A stretch of 64,000 nt of DNA from Halogeometricum sp. S1BR25-6 (GTDB lineage Archaea; Halobacteriota; Halobacteria; Halobacteriales; Haloferacaceae): the NCBI RefSeq assembly GCF_031624495.1, contig NZ_JAMQOP010000004.1, positions 62,001-126,000 of the forward strand. The letters run 5' to 3'. Shown piece by piece: positions 15,739-24,162 of the stretch. A program made the position numbers and the translations under genes. The notes under the pieces were generated by a model. That model ran no database searches, was not told the origin of the DNA, and worked only from the letters and a program-made list of their open reading frames with translations. How positions within the stretch are numbered: position 1 is the stretch's first letter; the number at the start of each line of letters is the position of its first letter.

Positions 15739-16794
15739 TCAGAGGTGTTCGCTCACGAACGGCCACGCGCCCGCCTCGTAGAACCGGTGGCCGCCCTCCC
15801 CGACGAACAGACGGCACGCGTCACCGGCCTCCGCGCCGCGGTATATCTCCTCGACGCGGTCGTACGCGCGCCGCGTTCCCGCGACAGGGAAGAGTGCGTC
15901 CTCGTCGCCGGCGACGATACTCAGGGGTCGAGGCGCCACGAGACCCGCGAAATCCCACACCTCGCCGAGTCGCCGTACGCCGGGAGTGTAGTTGCAGGGG
16001 CAGTGGTCTATCGGGACGAGTGCGTCCTCGAACGGACAGACGGACGCGCAGACGACGGCGGCCCCGATTCGCTCGTCGAGGGCGGCGGCGAGGAGGGCGA
16101 CGGTTCCGCCGCCGGAGTGACCGCAGACGGCCAGTCGATTGGCGTCCAATGGTGGGTGACGCTCGATGAATTCGAGCAGACGGAGCGCGTCCCAGACGCG
16201 TTCGCCGACCAGCGTCCGCCCGACGAGGTGCGCCCGCTTCCGCCACCGAGTGCACGGACGACCGTCTCCCCCCGATTCGGACGCTTCCCCCGGAGGGCGT
16301 CTCGCGAGTTCGCCGAACGCGCGCAGGTCGGGTGCGAGCGCCGCGTACCCTCGTTCGGCGGCCTGTCTGGCGATATCGCGCCGCTCCTCGACGATGCCTC
16401 GACGGGCGGTTTCCCCGTCCGCGACGCCCGTGGCGAGGTCCTTCCCGTGCTTCGTGTGACCGTGGAGCGTAAGCACGACGGGGTACGGGGGTTCCGTGGA
16501 CGCCGGGAGGAGGAGGTGGAACGGCACGCGGAACCCCCGTTCGGTGGTGACCGTCCACGTCTGCCGCTCGTAACCGTCGTCTTCTGTCGCCCCCTCGCGC
16601 CGTTCGGGCCCGATGTCGGGAACGCCCACCTCGCGTATCGCCGGGAAGCCGAGCACGCCGCGCAGTTCCTCGCGGAACGACGCCTGCCACGCTTCGAACG
16701 CCGCCCCGGTCTCGCCGTCGTACGCGTACCGTCGCTCCGTGTTCCGGAGGACGCCGTCGAACCAGCCGTCGTAGTCGAATCCGTCGTCTCCCAT
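15739..16794 (-). CDS. alpha/beta hydrolase, acetyl-esterase/dienelactone hydrolase-like
   Basis: A 351-residue soluble alpha/beta hydrolase. The nucleophile elbow GHSGGG is at 225-230 (Ser 227). The oxyanion segment is LTLHGHTKHGKD near 109-119, the acid is in GDEDALFP near 296-302, and the catalytic His is in GEGGHRFYE near 336. The long N-terminal region (about 100 residues) before the core is typical of the acetyl-xylan-esterase-like and 'abhydrolase 7' groups. It most likely deacetylates sugars. It lies 86 bases downstream of the MFS gene and on the same strand, so the two may be co-transcribed and handle the same imported compound. Confidence 0.8.
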   Translation of the reverse strand: MGDDGFDYDGWFDGVLRNTERRYAYDGETGAAFEAWQASFREELRGVLGFPAIREVGVPDIGPERREGATEDDGYERQTWTVTTERGFRVPFHLLLPASTEPPYPVVLTLHGHTKHGKDLATGVADGETARRGIVEERRDIARQAAERGYAALAPDLRAFGELARRPPGEASESGGDGRPCTRWRKRAHLVGRTLVGERVWDALRLLEFIERHPPLDANRLAVCGHSGGGTVALLAAALDERIGAAVVCASVCPFEDALVPIDHCPCNYTPGVRRLGEVWDFAGLVAPRPLSIVAGDEDALFPVAGTRRAYDRVEEIYRGAEAGDACRLFVGEGGHRFYEAGAWPFVSEHL

Positions 16795-16880
16795 GCGTGT
16801 TCCCGAGTGACGACGCGGGCCACCGATAAGTGCGTGTCGACGCTCGGATTCCGCTCGTTCCGTCCGTCGTCACCGTCCGC

Positions 16881-18125
16881 TCACCGACCGGAGATTGTCT
16901 CGACGAGCGTCCGCGCGACGAGGCCGGCGGCGACGAACGCGAGGAGGCTGATGCAGACGAACGCCGTCGCGTAGTCGAAGCGGGTGGCGAGGACGCCGAC
17001 GACGAGGGGTCCGAGCACGCCGCCGAGGCCGCGCGCCGTCGAGCGGAGACCCATCAGTTCGGACTCGCGGTCGACGGGCGCGACGTCCCCGACGAAGGCG
17101 ATCGTACCGACGGTCAGCATCGAGAAGGTGACGGCGTGGACGACGAACGCGGCGCTGCTGACGCCGATGCGGAGGAGGTTCCCCTCGGGAACGAGCGCGA
17201 GGACGACGACCAGCGCTTGGACGCCGCTCCCGGCGAGTCCGCCGACGATGAGTTTCTTCCGCCCGACGGCGTCGCTCAGGCGACCGAACCCGTACATCGA
17301 CACCATCCGGACCGCCGGACTGACTGCGAGCACGGCGCCCATCGCCACGTTCGAGAGGCCGACGTCGGAGACGAGAAACACCGGAACGACCGCGATGAAG
17401 CCCTTCTCCGTCATGTTGCGGAGCACGATGCCGACGTAGAGCCAACCGAGTCCGGTCCGCCGGAACAGCGTTCGCTTCGCGCCGGTCGGGACGAGTCGCC
17501 CGCGGACCTCGCTCAGCAGTCGACGCGGTGTGAGCGTCGCCCCCGACGACGGCGTCGGGTCGCGGATGCGGAGCGTGCACACCGCCGCGACAAGACCGAG
17601 GACGACGACGAGGAGGTAGAGCCCCGTCGGCACCAACACTCCGACGAGGTAGCCGACGAACAGGCGACCGCTGATGGCTCCGGTCGAGCGAGCGCTGCTG
17701 TAGAACCCGACGGAGCGTCCGCGTCCGGTCTCGCCGCCGGTCTCGCTCACGATGGTGAGAATCACCGACTGGAAGCCGGCGGTGAACACGGCGAAGAGAC
17801 CCCGACAGAGGATTTCGAGCGGGACCGAAACGCGTACCGTCAACGGGACCACCGCGAGCGTCGAGAGGACGGCGGTTCCGACGAGTATCGCGCGCCGACG
17901 TCCCGTAATATCGGCGACCGCACCCCAGACGGGCGCGAACGCGAACAGACCGAAGGAGAACGCCGCGTAGGCGAGACTCACCGCGAACGGCGACCCGCGC
18001 CGACCGATGTAGACGGCCACCGCCGTCCCGAACAGCGACCCGCAGGCGACGCGGGAGATACCGATGAGAGCGATGGCACTCCGCTGTCCGCGAAGCAACC
18101 GCGTGACCGCCCTCACGTTCGACAC
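16881..18125 (-). CDS. MFS transporter
   Basis: A 414-residue membrane protein with about 12 hydrophobic helices in two halves. Motif A-like loops are visible as GAVADITGRRRAILVG (about residues 67-82) and GRLSDAVGRKKLIVGG (about 270-285). It is a proton- or ion-coupled carrier of unknown substrate, though the pectin context and the palindromic sites in the 500 bases upstream suggest a regulated sugar or oligosaccharide carrier. The ATG at 18125 is the first start before helix 1. Leftward, followed by the esterase at 15739. Confidence 0.88.
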   Translation of the reverse strand: MSNVRAVTRLLRGQRSAIALIGISRVACGSLFGTAVAVYIGRRGSPFAVSLAYAAFSFGLFAFAPVWGAVADITGRRRAILVGTAVLSTLAVVPLTVRVSVPLEILCRGLFAVFTAGFQSVILTIVSETGGETGRGRSVGFYSSARSTGAISGRLFVGYLVGVLVPTGLYLLVVVLGLVAAVCTLRIRDPTPSSGATLTPRRLLSEVRGRLVPTGAKRTLFRRTGLGWLYVGIVLRNMTEKGFIAVVPVFLVSDVGLSNVAMGAVLAVSPAVRMVSMYGFGRLSDAVGRKKLIVGGLAGSGVQALVVVLALVPEGNLLRIGVSSAAFVVHAVTFSMLTVGTIAFVGDVAPVDRESELMGLRSTARGLGGVLGPLVVGVLATRFDYATAFVCISLLAFVAAGLVARTLVETISGR

Positions 18126-18194
18126 TACTGTCGGGCGGTGTCACCCCTTGCGAATAAAGATTAGCGATGCGGAAGACGCCAATTACTCGGGCAT

Positions 18195-18211
18195 GTTCCC
18201 TTTGAGGGAAC
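18195..18211. promoter_or_regulatory. palindrome GTTCCC-N5-GGGAAC, candidate IclR operator
   Basis: A perfect six-base inverted repeat with spacer TTTGA, 70 bases upstream of the MFS start. The same motif, with identical arm and spacer length, lies directly upstream of the IclR gene at 46043-46813. Confidence 0.55.
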
Positions 18212-18484
18212 GACGTGGTGGGGAGGGACGTGAGATGGTCTGATGAGAGAGACGAAGAGGACGGGCGCCGGTGCACGGCAAAAACGTCGGTCGCTTTCCA
18301 TCGAAGACGTGATTGCTGTTCCCCCCACGCGAACGGATTTCGGTCGGTCTCAGAGTGACGAGAGCGGTGAGCGATTTCGTCCGAATGCGCCCAAAACGAC
18401 CGGCTCAAACAGTCACGGCCGGGTGTGTGTGCGTGTCTCACCTTTTCGTCCGGGGCCGCTGATAGTGTTCTCGGCACTCCAGTT

Positions 18485-18508
18485 CGTTACGATTCTAATA
18501 CTGTAACG
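18485..18508. promoter_or_regulatory. inverted repeat CGTTAC-N12-GTAACG
   Basis: Six-base perfect arms with a 12-base AT-rich spacer. A closely similar element, with seven-base arms and the same spacer length, is at 47060-47085. The right halves share TA(A/G)T-x-CTGTAACG. It is followed after five bases by a GTTCTC-N5-GGGAAC site. Confidence 0.5.
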
Positions 18509-18513
18509 CACAA

Positions 18514-18530
18514 GTTCTCCTATCGGGAAC
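18514..18530. promoter_or_regulatory. palindrome GTTCTC-N5-GGGAAC, candidate IclR operator
   Basis: Second copy of the motif in this intergenic region, with one mismatch between arms (T for C) and spacer CTATC. It lies nearly 400 bases upstream of the MFS start. Confidence 0.5.
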
Positions 18531-18624
18531 AGAAGCGCAGCGAGCGACGGGAGCGGTTGCGGTCCGGCGGTTCGACGCCGCCCCGAGAATTCGGATTTCG
18601 ACCTCCAGGGAGTGCGGTGGGCGG

Positions 18625-18867
18625 TTATTCGAACGTGTCGCCCAGGTAGTCACACTGCCAGAAGACGACGCTCACGATGAGAAGGAGTACGCCGGCGACG
18701 GCGAAGTCCATCATGAGTACGACGTACGACGCGGTACCCCGTTCGACGCTCGTCAGGGCCAACAGACCGAGCACGAGGGCCAGGAGGGTGAACGAGAGAA
18801 TACCGGTCCAGAGCATCTTTCGGCGGCAGATCCAGTTTTTGAAGTACGCCCGTTCTGAGTTTCCCAT
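18625..18867 (-). CDS. small two-span membrane protein
   Basis: An 80-residue protein (MGNSERAYFKNWICRRK at the N-terminus) with two hydrophobic segments, about residues 20-40 and 50-70, and a short acidic tail QCDYLGDTFE. The ATG at 18867 is chosen because codons further upstream belong to the antisense of the transporter gene's promoter. It is divergent from the ABC substrate-binding protein, whose start is 142 bases away. The family is not recognised; an accessory membrane role next to the transporter is possible. Confidence 0.55.
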   Translation of the reverse strand: MGNSERAYFKNWICRRKMLWTGILSFTLLALVLGLLALTSVERGTASYVVLMMDFAVAGVLLLIVSVVFWQCDYLGDTFE

Positions 18868-19009
18868 GACCGCAGCGTTCGTGAAACGGAACAATAGTCC
18901 TTTGGGACCGGGAACTCCGGCAGATTCCGTCCAGACGACCCAACGTTCTGTTTTAATAATCTCCATTATCGATAGATGTATATACGAGTATGGTAATTGG
19001 CAGTGTGTA

Positions 19010-21109
19010 ATGGATTCGCAAACTAGTGGTGAGTCCGACGAGTGGATCAGCGACGACGAGTGGGAGGACGTGTCTCCGCAGACGCGCCGTCGTCTGCTCA
19101 GGAACGCTTTCGGGGCGACGGCGGGCGTCGCCGCACTCGCGGGGTGTAGTGGAGAGGACGACCAATCGACGCCGACACCGCTCCAGAACGAGGGTGACGG
19201 CGGCGGAGGGACGTCGACTGACTCGGGGACCGCGGACGGGGGTTCGTCCGGGAAGACGCTCGACCACATCATCTCGCTCGCGCCGACGAACGCCCGGTTC
19301 AACCCCTACGGCAACGCGACGAACTGGTCGTTCCGGTGGTACTGGGCCATGTTCGACCAGCTCGCGGTCCACGACAAGGTGGCGAACAAGACGAAAGGGA
19401 TGGTCATCGAGGACTGGAATTACGCCGACAACGGGCAGGTCACGTGGAACGTCCGCGATTCGTACACGTGGCACAACGGCGACGACCTGACGGCGGAGGA
19501 CGTGGCCACGCAGCTGAAGATCGGACAGCTGATGCAGACGGTCCACAAGGGGTACGGCGCCCAACCGCTCTACGAGAACGTCGAGACGACCGGAAAGTAC
19601 GAGCTCACGTTCGACCTGAAGGAGGCGGACATCAGCCGCGAGATATTCGAGTTCGGGCACATGAAGCGCCGCGCGTGGCTCTGGGCTCACCGGGACATCT
19701 GGGGCAAGTACGCCGAGATGTTCGACGACGCCACGACGGAGGACGCGCGGACCTCCGCCCAGCAGGAGATGATGCAGGCGGTGCAAAAGGAGGTGTGGGA
19801 CAACTCGAACGTCCCCGGAAACTCCGTCTGGGAGTTCGTCAGTGGCGAGGAGAACATCGCGTACTTCGAGCCCTACGACGACTACTACAGCCCGTTCAGC
19901 GACGCCGAATGGGCGGACGGCGACATCACCGGGGACATGATCGACTACAACCTCCGGTGGCACCGCTACCCGAACCAGCAACAGCGAACGCAGGCGATGA
20001 AGCAGGGCACCATCGACGTCAGTTATCCGCCGGACTCCGAGTCCGCTCGGGAGGGCATCCGAGAGAAGGGCTGGGGCCCCGCCGACGACCTCTCGACGGA
20101 TCAGATCACTCCCTCGATGCGGAGCGGATCGATGTGCACGCTGTTCAACTGCCAGAGCGACATCACTGGCGACCCGCGCGTCCGCAAGGCGATTCACCAC
20201 ATCGTCCCGCGGAAACCGCTGGTCGCGTGGGTTCCCGATTACGAGTCCTACTGGGTGGAAGACCGGATCCCCTCCGGCATGGGTCAGGACAAGGAGGTTC
20301 CCTGGTACGGCGGGAACTCGAACTGGCCGAACGGAGCGCTCACGGATTTAGAGCGGTACGCCCACACGAAAGACGACGTCGACAAGGAACGGGCCACGCA
20401 ACTGCTCGAAGCCGCCGGATTCTCCAAGTCGGGTGGTCGCTGGCAGGACTCCGACGGGAACAACATCACGCTCCGGTTCTACACGGCGACGTCCGGCGAG
20501 GAACCCATGGCCCTGCGCTTCGCGCAGATAGCGAAGTCCTACCTGGACAACTTCGGCCTCCAGACGGAGGTCACGGCGCAGGAGGCTACTATCCGCGCCG
20601 GGAAGACGCTCGAATCCGGCAACTGGGAGATGCTGTTCGACACCTGGGGCGGCGCGAAGTCCGGCCCAGCGTTCCTCGACTTCTCGACGACGTTCCAACT
20701 CCAGCAGACGCTCTCCGGACAGCCGATCGGAACGAACGACAACTGGGCGATGAACAGGAAGGTTGAGGTGCCGTATCCGATAGGCGACCCGACGGGCGAC
20801 CTCCAGGAGGTCGACGTCATCGACAAACTCAACCGACTCCAGACGCGGATGTCCGACGAGAAGCGCCGACAGACGATCGGCGAGATGGCGTGGATATTCA
20901 ACCAGTCGCTGCCGATGATGCTGGTGAACGAGGAAGGCGGAACCGGCGGCTACTGGCTGGACCACAGCAAGTGGCAGACCCAACCCCCGAACAACAACCG
21001 GAACCCGGCGTACCGCTACGAAATCGTCGAGGTCGGGCAGTACTCGTACTGCCAGTACATGGCGAAGACGGGAACCGAATACTTCGGACCCGCAGAAGGG
21101 GGACAGTGA
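19010..21109 (+). CDS. ABC transporter substrate-binding lipoprotein, family 5 (Tat)
   Basis: A 699-residue extracellular binding protein. The N-terminus has TRRRLLRN (25-32) followed by a hydrophobic stretch and a lipobox LAGC (43-46), so it is exported folded by Tat and lipid-anchored at Cys 46. A Ser/Thr/Gly/Asp-rich linker follows. The body shows family 5 features (FNPYGNATNWSF near 100, VRDSYTWHNGDDLTAEDV near 155, DPRVRKAIHHIVPRKPLV near 390). Family 5 proteins bind peptides or oligosaccharides. The pectin enzymes around it favour an oligogalacturonide or rhamnogalacturonan oligomer. The start at 19010 lies about 31 bases after a TATA element (TGTATATAC, near 18977-18985). Confidence 0.87.
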   Translation: MDSQTSGESDEWISDDEWEDVSPQTRRRLLRNAFGATAGVAALAGCSGEDDQSTPTPLQNEGDGGGGTSTDSGTADGGSSGKTLDHIISLAPTNARFNPYGNATNWSFRWYWAMFDQLAVHDKVANKTKGMVIEDWNYADNGQVTWNVRDSYTWHNGDDLTAEDVATQLKIGQLMQTVHKGYGAQPLYENVETTGKYELTFDLKEADISREIFEFGHMKRRAWLWAHRDIWGKYAEMFDDATTEDARTSAQQEMMQAVQKEVWDNSNVPGNSVWEFVSGEENIAYFEPYDDYYSPFSDAEWADGDITGDMIDYNLRWHRYPNQQQRTQAMKQGTIDVSYPPDSESAREGIREKGWGPADDLSTDQITPSMRSGSMCTLFNCQSDITGDPRVRKAIHHIVPRKPLVAWVPDYESYWVEDRIPSGMGQDKEVPWYGGNSNWPNGALTDLERYAHTKDDVDKERATQLLEAAGFSKSGGRWQDSDGNNITLRFYTATSGEEPMALRFAQIAKSYLDNFGLQTEVTAQEATIRAGKTLESGNWEMLFDTWGGAKSGPAFLDFSTTFQLQQTLSGQPIGTNDNWAMNRKVEVPYPIGDPTGDLQEVDVIDKLNRLQTRMSDEKRRQTIGEMAWIFNQSLPMMLVNEEGGTGGYWLDHSKWQTQPPNNNRNPAYRYEIVEVGQYSYCQYMAKTGTEYFGPAEGGQ

Positions 21110-21297
21110 GACGGCGCGAGACGTACGCCTGACCTCCCCTCGTCCGCCACTGTTCCGCTACCGACCCGCGCCGCTTCGGGAGCCTTGATACCGCTCTCTC
21201 CGCGTTGCGGACGAAAGTGTAATGTGTCGTGATTGTTCCTCGGTGCGACCGTATCAGTAATTATTAAGTGTGCAGATGACTGCTAACAGATAACAGG

Positions 21298-23412
21298 ATG
21301 GTAGAGAAGAACTACTACGTCAGGCGGATAGTACAGTCTTTAGTGACTGTATTGGCGGCGATCACGTTCTCGTTCGTGACGATACGTCTCATCCCCGGTG
21401 GGCCGATGGACTACATCGCCGCACAGATACGGCAGCGCTCCGGCGGATCGGTTTCGACGGCGCGCCTCAACCAGATGGTCGAGATGTACTCGAACGTTAA
21501 TCCCTCGAAGCCGATGTGGGAGGCGTACGTCGATTACATCGTCTCGGTGGCGCAACTGGACTTCGGCCGGTCGATATTCTACGCCGACCCGGTCTGGGAC
21601 GTGCTCGGCCCGGCGATTCCGTGGACGATGTTCGTCTCGCTGTTCGCGCTCGTCATCGGGACGGTGATGGTGTTCCTCATCGGCGGCTTCCTCGCCGTCC
21701 ACGAGGGCGACACCTGGGACGTCGTCGGGAGCTACTTCGTCATCTTCTCCGACGCGGTACCCTACTACGTCGTCGGACTCGTGCTCCTGTTCGTGTTCGG
21801 ATTCGGGACGGAGTTCTTCCCCAACGGGGGGCGCTACGACAACTCCCTGACGCCCGGATTCAACATCGAGTTCATGGCCAGCGTACTCAGACACGCCGCG
21901 TTGCCCATCATGTCCTTCGCGCTCACCTCGTGGGGCGGCCTTGAGTTCCGCGCGCACTGTACGCGGATCATCGGCGAGGACTATGTGGACGTGGCCGAAC
22001 TCCGGGGACTCCCCGACAGCAGGATCCAACTGCGGTACATCGGCTGGAACTCGATGCTCCCGATGTACACGGGCCTCATGGCCGGCCTCGCCAGCCTCTT
22101 CGGCGGGTCGGTCATCATGGAGCAGATATTCCGCTACCGCGGCATGGGCTTTTACTTCTACGAGGCCACGATGGCGCGGGATTACACGACGGTGATGGCG
22201 GCGGTCATCCTCTTCACCGTCGTCACCGTCATCGGCCTCCTCATCGCCGACTTCACCTACGGCTTCATCGACCCCCGCGCCGGCCACAGCCAACGGGAGT
22301 CCTACTCGCGTTCGTACCGCGAACAGTTCCAGCGGTTCGTCAACCGCCTCCGGAACGGTCGCGGCGAGGAGAGCGAGACCATCGACGACCGCATTCAGGA
22401 CAGTCGCGTCTCGAAGAGCGGCGCGATGAGCTTCGACGTCGAGCAGTCGGACTTCTCGCGCGGCGACTACGTTCGCGAGCGCATCGACCAAAGCCTCCTG
22501 ACGCCGTTCCGCATTATCTGGACGTCGCCGCGGGCCCGCGTCGGCGCGATCATCCTCGCAATATTCGGGTTCATGGGGCTGTTCGGACCGTACCTCGTTC
22601 GGCCCGTCGACCCGATGCAGGGGCCGATTCTTCTGCAACCGCTGGAGAACCTGGCCTACCCGCTCGGCACCGACGACATCGGCCGCGACCTCTTCGCCCA
22701 GCAGGTGCGGGCGACGCGTCCGATGCTCATCATGATGCTGTCGGGCGCGGCGGTGACGCTCGGTCTCGCCATCCTCCTCGGCGTCACCGCAGGCTACCTC
22801 GGCGGCCTCATCGACAAGGTGCTGATGACCATCACGGACGTGATGATGAACATCCCCGGCTTGGCGCTGGTCATCGTCCTCGCCGTCATCCTCTCGCCGA
22901 AGAGTCCGGTGTTCGTCGGGGTCATCCTCGCCGTCGACAACTGGCCGCGGCTGGCGCGACAGCTCCGTTCGCAGGTGCTCACCATCCGCGGCGAGGCGCA
23001 CGTCGAGGCCTCCCGCGTCCTCGGCCTGCCGACCAAGAGCATCCTCTCGAAGAACGTCATGTCCCGGCTCATGCCGATGCTGACGATGGGGACGGTCGGC
23101 TCGATGCGGAACATCCTCATGGAGTCGGTCGGCCTGTACTTCCTGGGCATCCTCCCCTTCACGACGAACAACTGGGGCATCGTGCTCAACATCGCCCGCA
23201 ACGGCGGCGCGCTCTCGGGCGTGGACCGGTTCCACTGGCTCCTCGCGCCCATCCTGTTCATCGTCACGATGACGTACGGGCTCCAACTGTTCGCGCAGGG
23301 GACCGACCGCCTGTTCAACCCCCGCCTCCGCGCGCGGCACGCGGCGACCGTCTCGACCGACGAGACGGAGGAGGAAGGCCGCGGCGGGTCGTCCGCCTCC
23401 GCGGCCGACTGA
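21298..23412 (+). CDS. fused DppB-DppC type ABC permease
   Basis: A 704-residue polypeptide holding both permease subunits of a peptide/oligosaccharide importer. Residues about 1-330 match DppB: a first helix at 8-30, IRLIPGGP, and an EAA-type loop EDYVDVAELRGLPDSRIQLR near 225. Residues about 400-690 match DppC: the TDDIGRDLF segment near 460, an EAA-type loop GEAHVEASRVLGLPTKSIL near 565, and GLQLFAQGTDRLFNPR at the end. A polar linker (about 335-400) joins them. In most such operons these are separate genes. No stop or frameshift separates the halves. A TATA element at 21261-21270 precedes the ATG. It follows the binding protein by 188 bases. Confidence 0.9.
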   Translation: MVEKNYYVRRIVQSLVTVLAAITFSFVTIRLIPGGPMDYIAAQIRQRSGGSVSTARLNQMVEMYSNVNPSKPMWEAYVDYIVSVAQLDFGRSIFYADPVWDVLGPAIPWTMFVSLFALVIGTVMVFLIGGFLAVHEGDTWDVVGSYFVIFSDAVPYYVVGLVLLFVFGFGTEFFPNGGRYDNSLTPGFNIEFMASVLRHAALPIMSFALTSWGGLEFRAHCTRIIGEDYVDVAELRGLPDSRIQLRYIGWNSMLPMYTGLMAGLASLFGGSVIMEQIFRYRGMGFYFYEATMARDYTTVMAAVILFTVVTVIGLLIADFTYGFIDPRAGHSQRESYSRSYREQFQRFVNRLRNGRGEESETIDDRIQDSRVSKSGAMSFDVEQSDFSRGDYVRERIDQSLLTPFRIIWTSPRARVGAIILAIFGFMGLFGPYLVRPVDPMQGPILLQPLENLAYPLGTDDIGRDLFAQQVRATRPMLIMMLSGAAVTLGLAILLGVTAGYLGGLIDKVLMTITDVMMNIPGLALVIVLAVILSPKSPVFVGVILAVDNWPRLARQLRSQVLTIRGEAHVEASRVLGLPTKSILSKNVMSRLMPMLTMGTVGSMRNILMESVGLYFLGILPFTTNNWGIVLNIARNGGALSGVDRFHWLLAPILFIVTMTYGLQLFAQGTDRLFNPRLRARHAATVSTDETEEEGRGGSSASAAD

Positions 23413-23627
23413 ATCCCTTCGTTCCCCTCTTCTCTCTCCGTCGCGCTTCTTCGTCCGTTCAGCCTCGTGTTCTCGAACGCTCTCCTCGGTTTCGTCTCTT
23501 CGAACGCCGAGCGCCGTCCCTTCGCCGACCCGCTGTCGGTCGTTCCGCCAGTCTCCCGGCGCGTCCGCCGTACTCGGCGAAAAGATTAACTTAGGCGACG
23601 CGGACCCTTCGAACGGGTCTAACACCA

Positions 23628-23729
23628 ATGAAAGTGGAGAAAGAAGGGAACACCACGCGGTATATGATCGGCCTGATACTACTCGTTATCCTGCTCGTCG
23701 GGGTGTACTACGGATTCACCATGATGTGA
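23628..23729 (+). CDS. 33-residue single-span membrane protein in the ABC transporter cluster
   Basis: A short frame beginning MKVEKEGNTTRYMIGLILL, with a charged cytoplasmic end followed by about 20 hydrophobic residues and ending YYGFTMM. A TATA-like AAAGATTAACTTA at about 23580-23592 lies some 40 bases upstream of the ATG. It is placed between the fused permease and the ATPase genes on the same strand, so it may be an accessory subunit, or a regulator of the transporter. Its stop TGA abuts the stop of the opposite gene at 23730 with no gap. Too short for normal gene calling; no family recognised. Confidence 0.5.
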   Translation: MKVEKEGNTTRYMIGLILLVILLVGVYYGFTMM

Positions 23730-23951
23730 TCAGAACTGGTGGTACGCCCAGAGGAGGCCCCTCGATACGACGGCGACGGTGATCAGCAACCCGCCGATTA
23801 TTCCGAGCATCCCGGCCCAGACGCCCGTCTGAAGCATCGCGCCCGCCAGTATCAACAGTGCTCCGACGACGATCACGGACGAGGTGACCGGGCCGCCGAG
23901 TTTCGAGCGCACCGACCGTAGTCCGTTCTGTCGCGTTCTCGCTTGCGCCAT
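23730..23951 (-). CDS. small two-span membrane protein
   Basis: A 73-residue protein with a basic N-terminus (MAQARTRQNGLRSVRSKLG) and two hydrophobic segments (about residues 24-44 and 46-66). A TATA-like element (CTATAAGTTC on the minus strand, about 23974-23983) lies 28 bases before the ATG, supporting a real leaderless gene. It faces the 33-residue gene tail to tail and separates the permease from the ATPases. No family is recognised. Confidence 0.6.
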   Translation of the reverse strand: MAQARTRQNGLRSVRSKLGGPVTSSVIVVGALLILAGAMLQTGVWAGMLGIIGGLLITVAVVSRGLLWAYHQF

Positions 23952-24162
23952 ATCTCCGACGTTTAATTTGGTAGAACTTATAGCTTGCCGGTGGGTCGCC
24001 CACCGTTCGGTCGTCGCGACCGTCGCACCGCGTGCCAGGTCGGGAAAGTGTTAAGTGGGATTGACCGTGATAGTTTCGTATCGCAGCCATTATGTTGGGT
24101 ATTCACGCGCATCACGGACTGGCCCGGTCGAACGGCTCACACACCGACGAGACGGATTGACA

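Larger units (their letters stand above)
18126..18624. other. 500-base regulatory region upstream of the MFS gene
   Basis: No convincing gene. An 87-codon rightward frame (18243-18506) is rejected because its end is made of an inverted repeat and it lacks a promoter. The region holds two GTTCYC-N5-GGGAAC palindromes (18195-18211, 18514-18530) and a CGTTAC-N12-GTAACG repeat (18485-18508). A pair of the same motif classes is found at 46.8-47.2 kb. Confidence 0.55.

Noticed and set aside
18243-18506. 87-codon rightward frame upstream of the MFS gene
   Set aside because: Its last codons fall in the CGTTAC-N12-GTAACG repeat, no promoter is placed for it, and the composition is basic rather than acidic.
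20287-20307. GTTCCC and GGGAAC spaced by nine bases inside the binding-protein gene
   Set aside because: The spacer differs from the five bases of the other sites and it lies within coding sequence, so it is probably chance.
21340-23628. Leftward open frame of about 760 codons
   Set aside because: Antisense of the fused permease; very rich in His, Glu and Arg as expected from complementing a membrane protein gene.
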